Shown: positions 1-5,566, numbered from the stretch's first letter. The stretch: DNA of 6,279 bases from an uncultured Lachnospiraceae bacterium (GCA_902767195.1 CACXGS010000307.1:1-6279); one strand, 5' to 3'. Numbers and translations: made by a program. The notes: generated from the letters alone by a model not told the origin.

Positions 1-168
1 ATGATGGGTGCTGTCAGAGACACGGAAGACATGATTAATGAAACCGTCACCGTCTTCTTCAGGACTGCCCTCACCGACTACAGAAACCGTGATATCGCCG
101 TCGGCATCAAAGAAATCAAGCCTGGAGCTCACATATTCAACAATGTTTTCTTTACAAAGCTCTATCAC
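1..168 (-). CDS. N-terminal fragment of a 5-methylthioribose kinase-like phosphotransferase (partial)
   Basis: This minus-strand gene starts at GTG (168-166) and leaves the window at base 1, so only 56 N-terminal residues are visible. The translation has a short helical start (ENIVEYVSSRLDFF), an acidic stretch, then GDGFINHVFRVSD. That last block resembles the GDGNLNYVF nucleotide-binding strand-loop near the N-terminus of MTR kinases (MtnK) and related APH-fold small-molecule kinases. MtnK phosphorylates 5-methylthioribose in methionine salvage. Between the GEG and GDGF elements sits an acidic insert (SPEEDGDG) that I do not recall in classical MtnK, so a different substrate is possible. 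The catalytic Asp/Asn motifs lie outside the window. The GTG start is chosen because a near-perfect Shine-Dalgarno lies 5 nt upstream and no in-frame ATG competes. No other methionine-salvage gene is visible. Fold-level call moderate; exact substrate unsure. Confidence 0.55.
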   Translation of the reverse strand, partial: MIELCKENIVEYVSSRLDFFDADGDITVSVVGEGSPEEDGDGFINHVFRVSDSTHH

Positions 169-173
169 GATAG

Positions 174-182
174 TCACCTCCC
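174..182 (-). promoter_or_regulatory. Ribosome binding site fixing the GTG start of the kinase-like gene
   Basis: Read on the minus strand the site is GGGAGGTGA, an almost full match to the anti-Shine-Dalgarno, ending 5 nt before the GTG at 168-166. It is the main reason for calling a minus-strand gene here rather than the short plus-strand frames over the same bases. Confidence 0.75.
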
Positions 183-189
183 GAATAAT

Positions 190-230
190 AAGGTTATGTC
201 AGGATTACCATAAAATCCCTTTTTAACCCT
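190..230 (-). promoter_or_regulatory. Two-tier stem-loop at the 5' end of the kinase-like mRNA leader
   Basis: On the minus strand, bases 230-224 (AGGGTTA) pair with 196-190 (TAACCTT) in 7 pairs, one of them G-U. After a 4x4 internal loop, 219-214 (GGGATT) pair with 206-201 (AATCCT) in 6 pairs, one G-U, closing a 7-nt loop. The predicted transcription start is at about 230, so the helix would begin at the extreme 5' end of the RNA. It is not followed by a U-run, so it is not an intrinsic terminator. A role in mRNA stability or ligand/protein binding is inference; it matches no riboswitch class I recognise. Confidence 0.4.
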
Positions 231-236
231 GATTTC

Positions 237-265
237 ATTATATATAATTTATGTCAACTAGTAAA
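237..265 (-). promoter_or_regulatory. Sigma-A-type promoter for the kinase-like gene
   Basis: On the minus strand there is a perfect -10 TATAAT (242-237) and, 17 nt upstream, TTTACT (265-260), which matches the -35 consensus at four of six positions. A perfect TTGACA (257-252) also lies here but only 9 nt from the -10, too close to be its -35 partner. The predicted start is near base 230, giving a leader of about 62 nt. Confidence 0.5.
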
Positions 266-313
266 TAGATAATCGGAAAAAGATAGAAGCATTCTTTTGT
301 GATAGAACATGCC

Positions 314-348
314 AAAAAAACACAGGATTCCGGGACAGAATCTGTGTT
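314..348 (-). terminator. Intrinsic terminator on the minus strand, probably for the hemolysin III transcript
   Basis: On the minus strand, bases 348-338 (AACACAGATTC) pair with 330-319 (GAATCCTGTGTT). This gives an 11-bp stem with a single bulged base (326) and a 7-nt loop, followed directly by a run of T (plus-strand A at 314-320). This is the best intrinsic terminator in the window. The only visible minus-strand gene upstream is the hemolysin III gene ending at 700. The terminator would stop that transcript after it has crossed the GIY-YIG gene in antisense and before it reaches the promoter of the kinase-like gene. It also overlaps the GIY-YIG promoter. On the plus strand the hairpin is followed only by a mixed TTATACTTT tract. 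Confidence 0.65.
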
Positions 349-353
349 ATACT
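345..353 (+). promoter_or_regulatory. Possible extended -10 promoter for the GIY-YIG gene
   Basis: The sequence TGTTATACT is an extended -10 (TGn followed by TATACT at 348-353). No recognisable -35 lies 16-18 nt upstream, where the inverted repeat sits instead. The predicted start falls at about 360, only about three bases before the ATG at 363. Confidence 0.35.
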
Positions 354-362
354 TTACATGCC

Positions 363-626
363 ATGAATTATACATATATCTTGCGGTGTAAAGATGATAC
401 TTTATACACCGGATGGACAAATAACCTTGATCGAAGAATTAAAGAGCATAACAGGGGAAAGGGAGCCAGGTATACCAGATCCCGTCGTCCTGCCATTCTG
501 GTATATTACGAAGAGTATGAGACCAGAGGGGAAGCCATGAGGAGAGAGTCGGAGATCAAGAAGATGGATCGCCGGGAAAAAGAGAAACTGATCGAATCAT
601 TTCCCGGTAAGAACGGATTGATTTGA
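363..626 (+). CDS. GIY-YIG nuclease superfamily protein, UPF0213 (YhbQ/YazA-like)
   Basis: This 87-residue protein is the typical length for the UPF0213 single-domain GIY-YIG family. The GIY-YIG signature appears as YTYIL (residues 3-7) and LYTGW (14-18). It is followed by the Arg pair R24-R25 and H29 on the first helix, and by E62 in an RRESEIKK segment that supplies the expected metal-ligand glutamate. The superfamily cleaves DNA, and E. coli YhbQ has been linked to nuclease activity; the role of this protein is not settled. The frame stays open upstream to an ATG at 309, but that would place coding sequence through an inverted repeat and A-run with no family similarity. The start at 363 gives the standard MNYTYIL beginning. 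No Shine-Dalgarno precedes either start. The gene stands alone and converges with the hemolysin III gene. Confidence 0.85.
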   Translation: MNYTYILRCKDDTLYTGWTNNLDRRIKEHNRGKGARYTRSRRPAILVYYEEYETRGEAMRRESEIKKMDRREKEKLIESFPGKNGLI

Positions 627-644
627 TATGAGAAGGGGAGGAGA

Positions 645-684
645 AGAGAAGATTTCTCATCAGAGAGAAAGAGAAATCTTCTCT
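645..684. repeat. Perfect 14-bp inverted repeat between convergent genes, possible weak bidirectional terminator
   Basis: Bases 645-658 (AGAGAAGATTTCTC) are the exact reverse complement of 671-684, separated by a 12-nt loop. The repeat lies in the 73-nt gap between the stop codons of the GIY-YIG and hemolysin III genes, where a shared terminator is expected. Neither strand has a clean T-run after the stem: the plus strand continues GATTCTGTATTT and the minus strand TCTCCTCCCC. Termination efficiency may therefore be low, or the hairpin may protect 3' ends. Confidence 0.6.
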
Positions 685-699
685 GATTCTGTATTTAAG

Positions 700-1443
700 C
701 TACAGAACATAAAAGTACATAAAGATATAATGACAGATACTTCCGGCCATGACAAAAAGATGGAAGATCTCATGACTTCCGAAACCGTCAGGCAGATGGT
801 GAAATATCTTCAGTTTGATTCCGTAAATGATCCCGCCTAGTGTATAGATGATTCCCCCGCCCAGAAGCCAGAGGAATCCACCGGTTGTCAGGACTAAGAA
901 GAGTGGACGAAAGACCAGGAGACAGGTCCAGCCCATGGCAATATATATGATCGAACTGGCCCAACGGGGGCAGTGAATCAGGACGATGGTCACCAGAATG
1001 CCGACGACAGCAAGTCCCCATATGAGACCGAGCAGAGGCAGACCGGGATTATGCGGGAGGCATAAAAGGCACACCGGTGTGTAGGAACCGGCAATCAGTA
1101 CAAAGATCATGGAATGATCCAATCTGCGAAGAAGCAGGTTTCCTTTTTCGCTAAGATCCAGAGAGTGGTACAGAGTGCTTGCTCCGTAGAGAAGAATCAT
1201 ACTTACCATAAATACAGACATGGCAGTCACTGAAAAGGACTGCAGGTTCCCGGCGGCCCTGGCGATCAGAAGCGGAGAGAAACAGATGGCTGCAAGCATG
1301 GCGATCAGATGTGTGATGGCACTTGCAGGATCTTTCAGATGCAGTTTTGGAGGTCGCCTTTCCCGGGACTCTGTGATTACAGAGGAGCCGATGGGGGGAC
1401 AGGTCGCAGAAGAATGATATTTTTGGATAGAATGTTCAAGCAT
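700..1443 (-). CDS. Hemolysin III / PAQR-family integral membrane protein (YqfA/TrhA-like)
   Basis: This 247-residue membrane protein has about seven hydrophobic segments, roughly at residues 45-64, 73-92, 110-130, 136-157, 162-184, 188-208 and 225-246. It carries the hemolysin III/PAQR (CREST superfamily) metal-site residues: S89 and H93 in STLYHS, D109 in RRLDHSMIF followed by AGSYTP, and the C-terminal H224, H228 and H238 in HEIFHLF...CHY. In relatives the three histidines bind zinc and the Ser/Asp complete a hydrolase-like site. The physiological role in bacteria is uncertain; membrane homeostasis has been proposed, and the hemolysin name is historical. The ATG at 1443 has an AGGAGGG site 5 nt upstream, which supports a roughly 35-residue polar N-terminal extension beyond the usual family start near the KDPASAITH motif. 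The gene is divergent from the DEAD-box helicase gene and convergent with the GIY-YIG gene. Confidence 0.9.
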   Translation of the reverse strand: MLEHSIQKYHSSATCPPIGSSVITESRERRPPKLHLKDPASAITHLIAMLAAICFSPLLIARAAGNLQSFSVTAMSVFMVSMILLYGASTLYHSLDLSEKGNLLLRRLDHSMIFVLIAGSYTPVCLLCLPHNPGLPLLGLIWGLAVVGILVTIVLIHCPRWASSIIYIAMGWTCLLVFRPLFLVLTTGGFLWLLGGGIIYTLGGIIYGIKLKIFHHLPDGFGSHEIFHLFVMAGSICHYIFMYFYVL

Positions 1444-1448
1444 AATAA

Positions 1449-1455
1449 CCCTCCT
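1449..1455 (-). promoter_or_regulatory. Ribosome binding site fixing the hemolysin III start
   Basis: On the minus strand AGGAGGG ends 5 nt before the ATG at 1443-1441. This site decides for the longer protein form with the polar N-terminal extension. Confidence 0.75.
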
Positions 1456-1491
1456 GTCATTATAAAGTATATAAAAACATATAACATAGTA

Positions 1492-1519
1492 TTAAAAACC
1501 AGATGTGTTCATATAGAAT
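1492..1519 (+). promoter_or_regulatory. Weak candidate promoter for the DEAD-box helicase gene
   Basis: TTAAAA (1492-1497), a 16-nt spacer and TAGAAT (1514-1519) form the best plus-strand sigma-A-like pair in the divergent gap. The start would be near 1526, with a leader of about 72 nt. The -10 overlaps the candidate -10 of the opposing hemolysin III promoter by two bases, so the two could not both be occupied at once. The -35 is poor, so confidence is low. Confidence 0.25.
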
Positions 1520-1546
1520 ACTACCACTCTTGCCCGGGAAATGCAA
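1518..1546 (-). promoter_or_regulatory. Probable promoter of the hemolysin III gene
   Basis: On the minus strand a -35-like TTGCAT (1546-1541) is followed after 17 nt by TAGTAT (1523-1518), which is preceded by TGG and so forms an extended -10. The predicted start is near 1511, giving a leader of about 68 nt that is very AT-rich. TATACT and TATAAT closer to the gene are less likely because a start there would remove or crowd the ribosome binding site. Confidence 0.45.
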
Positions 1547-1585
1547 GGATTTTTATGGGACAGGTTTGTCATTAATAAAGACATC

Positions 1586-1590
1586 AGGAG
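1586..1590 (+). promoter_or_regulatory. Ribosome binding site fixing the helicase start
   Basis: AGGAG lies 7 nt before the ATG at 1598. It selects this ATG over the in-frame ATG at 1541, which lacks a good site and would add 19 residues unlike the family N-terminus. Confidence 0.7.
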
Positions 1591-1597
1591 AAAACAC

Positions 1598-3184
1598 ATG
1601 GAAACATTACAGTTTAATCAATTAGCTATAAAGAAGGAGATCCGGAAAGCCATAACGTATATGGGGTTTGAGGAGATGACACCGATTCAGATGAGGGCGA
1701 TTCCCCCGATTCTTGAAGGGAAGGATGTCATTGGTCAGGCCCAGACCGGAACCGGGAAGACGGCTGCATTTGGAATCCCCTTGTTGCAGAAGGTCAATCC
1801 CGATGTGAAAAACCCCCAGGCCATTGTAATCTGCCCCACCAGAGAGCTGGCCATCCAGGTGGCGGAAGAAATCCGCCATTTGGGTAAATACCTGCCCAGG
1901 ATCCGGGTTCTTCCCATATACGGGGGACAGGACATTTCAAAACAGATCCGGTCTCTCAAAGCCGGAATACAGATTATCGTGGGTACCCCCGGAAGGATCA
2001 TGGACCACATGAGAAGAAATACGGTCAGCTTTGAGCATATCCGGACTGTTGTCCTTGATGAGGCCGATGAGATGCTGGATATGGGATTCCGGGATGATAT
2101 CGAAACCATACTTGCCGATATCGATGAAGACAGGCAGACTCTGCTGTTTTCCGCAACCATGCCCCGTCCGATTATGGAGCTTGCAGGTAAGTACCAGAAG
2201 AATCCGCAAATGATCCGGGTGGTCCGTAAAGAATTGACGGTTCCGGGAATCGAGCAGTATTATTATGAAGTCAGACCAAAGAATAAAAGTGAAGTATTGT
2301 CCAGATTACTTGATATCTATGCACCGGGTCTGTCGATTGTATTCTGCAACACAAAAAAGGGTGTAGATGAGCTGGTGGCGGATCTGAAAGGCAGAGGATA
2401 CTTTGCAGAAGGCCTCCACGGGGACATGACACAGATGATGAGGGACAGGGTCATGAATCGTTTCCGGAAGGGAAAGACGGACATCCTTGTGGCGACGGAT
2501 GTTGCTGCAAGAGGTATCGATGTGGATGATGTGGATGCCGTATTCAATTACGATCTCCCTCAGGATGAGGAATATTATGTTCACAGGATCGGAAGAACGG
2601 GGAGAGCCGGTAAGACGGGAATGGCTTTCAGCTTTGTTGTCGGCCGGGAAGTCTATAAATTAAGAGACATCAAGAAGTATTCCAGGGCAAAGATCAAGGC
2701 ACAGAGAATCCCCTCCCTGAGGGATGTCAGGGAAACCAGAGTGGAAAAGGTGCTGGAGAAGATTGAGCATCACATGGAAGATTCAGAGCTTTCCCGCTAT
2801 GTGAACATGATTCAGGAGTATCTGGATGAGAGTGATTATACCTCTCTTGATATTGCGGCTGCCCTGCTTAAAGATGTTATTGAAACCAGCGAAGGGAAAG
2901 ACAGCTCCAGAGAGACTGATTTCGGAGATACGGGTGCAGAGGACGGAATGGTCCGGCTCTTTATCAATATCGGTAAAAAGCAGGCTGTCCGGCCGGGAGA
3001 TATCCTTGGAGCCATTGCCGGGGAGAGTGGTATTTCCGGCAACCTGGTAGGTGCCATTGATATGTATGACCGTTATACTTTTGTGGAAGTGCCAAGAGAA
3101 GTGGCATCGGAAGTGCTCGAAGCCATGAAACATGCTAAAATAAAAGGGAAACCCATCAATGTGGAACCGGCCAATCGAAAATAA
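1598..3184 (+). CDS. DEAD-box ATP-dependent RNA helicase with DbpA-type RNA-binding domain (CshA/DeaD/DbpA-like)
   Basis: This 528-residue cytoplasmic RNA helicase unwinds or remodels RNA duplexes using ATP. All core motifs are present in order: Q motif with MTPIQ (27-31), motif I AQTGTGKT (48-55), PTRELA (80-85), GG (109-110), TPGR (130-133), DEAD (154-157), SAT (185-187), IVFCNT (247-252), ATDVAARGID (299-308) and HRIGRTGR (329-336). A charged linker (about 360-450) leads to a C-terminal DbpA-type RNA-binding fold (about 452-523, starting VRLFINIGKK, then GAIAGESGI and FTFVEV-like YTFVEV). In E. coli DbpA and B. subtilis DbpA (YxiN) this domain binds 23S rRNA hairpin 92, suggesting a role in ribosome assembly. 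The same tail also occurs on DeaD/CsdA-type cold-shock helicases, so the paralogue cannot be fixed by eye. The next gene follows after 45 nt with no terminator visible. Confidence 0.93.
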   Translation: METLQFNQLAIKKEIRKAITYMGFEEMTPIQMRAIPPILEGKDVIGQAQTGTGKTAAFGIPLLQKVNPDVKNPQAIVICPTRELAIQVAEEIRHLGKYLPRIRVLPIYGGQDISKQIRSLKAGIQIIVGTPGRIMDHMRRNTVSFEHIRTVVLDEADEMLDMGFRDDIETILADIDEDRQTLLFSATMPRPIMELAGKYQKNPQMIRVVRKELTVPGIEQYYYEVRPKNKSEVLSRLLDIYAPGLSIVFCNTKKGVDELVADLKGRGYFAEGLHGDMTQMMRDRVMNRFRKGKTDILVATDVAARGIDVDDVDAVFNYDLPQDEEYYVHRIGRTGRAGKTGMAFSFVVGREVYKLRDIKKYSRAKIKAQRIPSLRDVRETRVEKVLEKIEHHMEDSELSRYVNMIQEYLDESDYTSLDIAAALLKDVIETSEGKDSSRETDFGDTGAEDGMVRLFINIGKKQAVRPGDILGAIAGESGISGNLVGAIDMYDRYTFVEVPREVASEVLEAMKHAKIKGKPINVEPANRK

Positions 3185-3229
3185 TGATTAGCCTGATTAT
3201 AACCAACGATTAGATACGAGGATAAGCGA

Positions 3230-5377
3230 ATGAGTTTGATCTCAGAGAGTTTAAGGAAACTGTCGCATGTGGAGCGGATGCAGCTATATGCGTTATATAC
3301 AAAGCCGGTATTAAATACCCGTGCACTGTTTGCGGATGAGAGCAGTAATTATGTCACTCCCCAGGAACCGGAGGCAGGAGACAGTGTTTCTTTCCGTTTT
3401 CGTACAGGAAGAGACAATGCAGACCGGGTATTCCTGTGTGTGGAAGGGCAGCGGCTGGAGATGGATATCATCAAATCTACCGGTCGGTTTGATTATTATG
3501 AGACAGAATATGTCATCGGGAAAAAGACATTTTCCTGGTATTTTGAGATCCAGGCCGGTGATCGTTGCTTTTACTACAATAAGAAAGGTCCCGGCAGGCA
3601 GATCGATCATTTCTTTGACTTTTCCATCGCACCGGGGTTTTCTTCTCCGGAATGGGCAAAAGGTGCTGTCATGTATCAGATCTATGTGGATCGTTTTGCC
3701 AATGGAGATCTCTCCAACGATGTTACAGACAGGGAGTATATGTATATCAATGAACCTGTCTGGCATATTCATGACTGGACCAAGTTCCCGGATGCCATGG
3801 ATGTCCGCAATTTCTATGGCGGAGATCTTCAGGGAGTTCTTGATCATCTGGATTATCTCCAGGATCTGGGAGTAGATGCTATTTATCTGAATCCGATTTT
3901 TGTATCTCCCTCCAACCACAAATATGATATCCAGGACTATGATTATGTGGATCCTCATTATGGGAAGATTGTAAAGGATGAAGGATGGCCTCTGCCGGAA
4001 TGGGAGAAGAGTAATACAGCAGCCAGTAAATATATCTGCCGGGTGACTGACAAAGAGAATCTGGAAGCCAGCAATGCATTTTTTATTTCATTTGTGGAGG
4101 AGATTCACCGAAGAGGAATGAAAGTAATTCTGGACGGTGTCTTTAACCACTGCGGTTCCTTTAATAAATGGATGGATGCAGAGCGGATCTATGAATATCA
4201 GCCCGGATACGAGAAGGGGGCTTTTGTCAGTGAACACAGTCCATACCGTCATTTCTTCAAGTTCTACAGTGATAACGGCTGGCCTTATAACGGGGACTAT
4301 GACGGATGGTGGGGACATAAGACGCTTCCCAAGCTGAACTATGAGGAATCGGAGAAGCTGACAGACTACATCCTTGAAATCGGTAAAAAGTGGGTATCGC
4401 CTCCCTTTAATGTAGACGGCTGGAGGCTTGATGTGGCAGCTGATCTGGGACAGAGCGAAGCCTTTAACCATAAGTTCTGGAAACGCTTTCGTAAAGCCGT
4501 AAAAAAAGCGAATCCGGATGCCATCATCCTGGCGGAACATTACGGTGATCCTTCCTCCTGGCTGAAAGGGGATGAGTGGGATACGGTCATGAACTATAAT
4601 GCTTTTATGGAGCCGGTAACCTGGTTCCTTACAGGGATGGAAAAGCACAGTGATGAGCGCCGGCCTGATCTTAAGGGGAACGGAAAAGCCTTCCATGATG
4701 CTATGGAATATCATATGTCTCTCTTTAAGTATTCTTCTCTGGAGGTGGCCATGAATGAACTGTCCAATCATGACCATTCGCGGTTCCTGACAAGGACCAA
4801 TATGAAAGTGGGAAGGACAGACACTCTGGGTCCTCAGGCAGCAGATGAGGACTGCAGGCCCGGTGTGATGCGGACTGCTGTTGTTATGCAGCTGACATGG
4901 CCCGGTGCGCCGACGGTATATTACGGTGATGAGGCCGGTCTTACCGGCTGGACGGATCCGGACAATCGCAGAACCTATCCCTGGGGACGGGAAGACTGGG
5001 ATATGATTCATTTCCATAAAGAAATGATTCGTATTCATAAGTCAAGGAAAGCTTTGATGAGGGGATCCTTAAAAATGCTGAAGAACCAGGATGGATATCT
5101 GGCTTATGCCCGGTTTACAGAAGAAGAGCAGATTGTTGTTGTCGTCAGCAGTGAAGAGGAACAGAGAGAGGTCCGCATTCCCGTGTGGGAGGCCGGAGTG
5201 GCAGACCAGGGAAAGATGGAATACCTGATGCGGTCGACCAGTGAGGGATGGAATACAGAGAAGAAGTTCTGTCCGGTCGTTGCCGGAGAGATTCATATTA
5301 CGCTTCCGCCCCTGGGTTCTGTTGTTCTGTTACAAAACAAAAGACATGTTCCGGAGTTGCTGACAGATGGTGAATAA
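3230..5377 (+). CDS. Cytoplasmic GH13 alpha-glucan hydrolase with N-terminal CBM34-like domain (neopullulanase/cyclomaltodextrinase group)
   Basis: This 715-residue protein probably cleaves alpha-1,4 (possibly alpha-1,6) bonds in maltooligosaccharides, cyclodextrins or pullulan. No signal peptide is visible, so it should act inside the cell on imported glucans. Residues about 20-135 form a CBM34-like beta domain (YVTPQEPEAGDSVSFRFR), and the (beta/alpha)8 barrel begins at AVMYQIYVDRFANGD (146-160). GH13 regions are intact: DGVFNH (302-307), GWRLD with nucleophile D401, ILAEH with acid/base E436, and NHD with D515. LPKLN (366-370) is close to the MPKLN mark of the neopullulanase subfamily, and PTVYYGDEAG (561-570) precedes a C-terminal beta domain (about 610-700). 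An insert at about 246-283, between YDIQDYDYVDPHYG and region I, enlarges domain B, as in clostridial amylopullulanase-type (GH13_39) enzymes. GAGG ends 8 nt before the ATG. It is likely co-transcribed with the helicase gene; exact specificity is uncertain. Confidence 0.9.
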   Translation: MSLISESLRKLSHVERMQLYALYTKPVLNTRALFADESSNYVTPQEPEAGDSVSFRFRTGRDNADRVFLCVEGQRLEMDIIKSTGRFDYYETEYVIGKKTFSWYFEIQAGDRCFYYNKKGPGRQIDHFFDFSIAPGFSSPEWAKGAVMYQIYVDRFANGDLSNDVTDREYMYINEPVWHIHDWTKFPDAMDVRNFYGGDLQGVLDHLDYLQDLGVDAIYLNPIFVSPSNHKYDIQDYDYVDPHYGKIVKDEGWPLPEWEKSNTAASKYICRVTDKENLEASNAFFISFVEEIHRRGMKVILDGVFNHCGSFNKWMDAERIYEYQPGYEKGAFVSEHSPYRHFFKFYSDNGWPYNGDYDGWWGHKTLPKLNYEESEKLTDYILEIGKKWVSPPFNVDGWRLDVAADLGQSEAFNHKFWKRFRKAVKKANPDAIILAEHYGDPSSWLKGDEWDTVMNYNAFMEPVTWFLTGMEKHSDERRPDLKGNGKAFHDAMEYHMSLFKYSSLEVAMNELSNHDHSRFLTRTNMKVGRTDTLGPQAADEDCRPGVMRTAVVMQLTWPGAPTVYYGDEAGLTGWTDPDNRRTYPWGREDWDMIHFHKEMIRIHKSRKALMRGSLKMLKNQDGYLAYARFTEEEQIVVVVSSEEEQREVRIPVWEAGVADQGKMEYLMRSTSEGWNTEKKFCPVVAGEIHITLPPLGSVVLLQNKRHVPELLTDGE

Positions 5378-5457
5378 TTAGTCATAGAGGACATCAAGTT
5401 TCAAAAAATGCATCTCCTTTCCATGAAATATGCACAAAAATTTATCGGTATGAACCA

Positions 5458-5486
5458 TTGAAATAATCATCATCATAGTCTAAAAT
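5458..5486 (+). promoter_or_regulatory. Strong sigma-A-type promoter for pta
   Basis: TTGAAA (5458-5463), an exact 17-nt spacer and TAAAAT (5481-5486) each match the consensus hexamers at five of six positions. The predicted start near 5493 gives a leader of about 74 nt ahead of the phosphate acetyltransferase gene. The run of ATC triplets in the spacer is not a recognised operator. I found no convincing cre (CcpA) site around it. Confidence 0.65.
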
Positions 5487-5502
5487 ATATATAGATAATT
5501 AG

Positions 5503-5534
5503 GTTGCGATTCTCTGTTGTTATCAGGGAGCGAC
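5503..5534 (+). other. Weak stem-loop in the pta leader
   Basis: GTTGC (5503-5507) can pair with GCGAC (5530-5534), with one G-U. CTCT (5512-5515) can pair with AGGG (5525-5528), with one G-U, around a 9-nt loop. The helix is interrupted by an asymmetric internal loop and matches no riboswitch I know. It may be incidental; it is recorded because it fills the leader of a gene that appears highly expressed. Confidence 0.2.
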
Positions 5535-5553
5535 ATTTGATATTTTCTAACTT

Positions 5554-5560
5554 GGGAGGG
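5554..5560 (+). promoter_or_regulatory. Strong ribosome binding site of pta
   Basis: GGGAGGG lies 6 nt before the ATG at 5567. It selects this ATG over the in-frame ATG four codons later (residue 5). Confidence 0.75.
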
Positions 5561-5566
5561 CTAATC

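Noticed and set aside
1..226. Two short plus-strand open frames at the left edge
   Set aside because: They lie antisense to a minus-strand frame that has a strong ribosome site, a good promoter and kinase-like sequence. Their own translations resemble nothing and no ribosome site serves them.
252..257. Perfect TTGACA on the minus strand as the -35 of the kinase-like gene
   Set aside because: It is only 9 nt from the perfect TATAAT, and no acceptable -10 lies 16-18 nt downstream of it.
628..840. 70-codon plus-strand open frame right after the GIY-YIG gene
   Set aside because: It begins inside the intergenic inverted repeat, has a low-complexity charged translation and then runs antisense to the conserved C-terminus of the hemolysin III gene.
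1529..1556. CTTGC/GCAAG hairpin followed by TTTTT in the helicase leader, as a possible attenuator
   Set aside because: The stem is only 5 bp (6 with a G-U) with a 9-nt loop, too weak to call a terminator, and the same bases are better explained as the -35 side of the opposing promoter.
1541..1597. Upstream in-frame ATG for the helicase
   Set aside because: It would add 19 residues unlike the family, has no good ribosome site and overlaps the candidate promoter region; the ATG at 1598 has a clear AGGAG.
4088..5038. Long minus-strand open frame (316 codons) opposite the GH13 gene
   Set aside because: It is fully antisense to the catalytic barrel coding region, has no recognisable domain or ribosome site, and its length is explained by codon bias in the GH13 frame. 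The 215-codon minus frame at 3311-3958 was rejected for the same reason.
5409..5440. TGCAT/ATGCA repeat after the GH13 gene as a terminator
   Set aside because: Only 5 bp of stem around a 16-nt loop, followed by CAAAAATTT rather than a T-run; no convincing terminator for the GH13 transcript is visible in this gap.
5409..5462. 17-codon open frame between the GH13 and pta genes
   Set aside because: The nearest GAGG is too far upstream to serve it, the composition is unremarkable, and its end overlaps the pta promoter -35.
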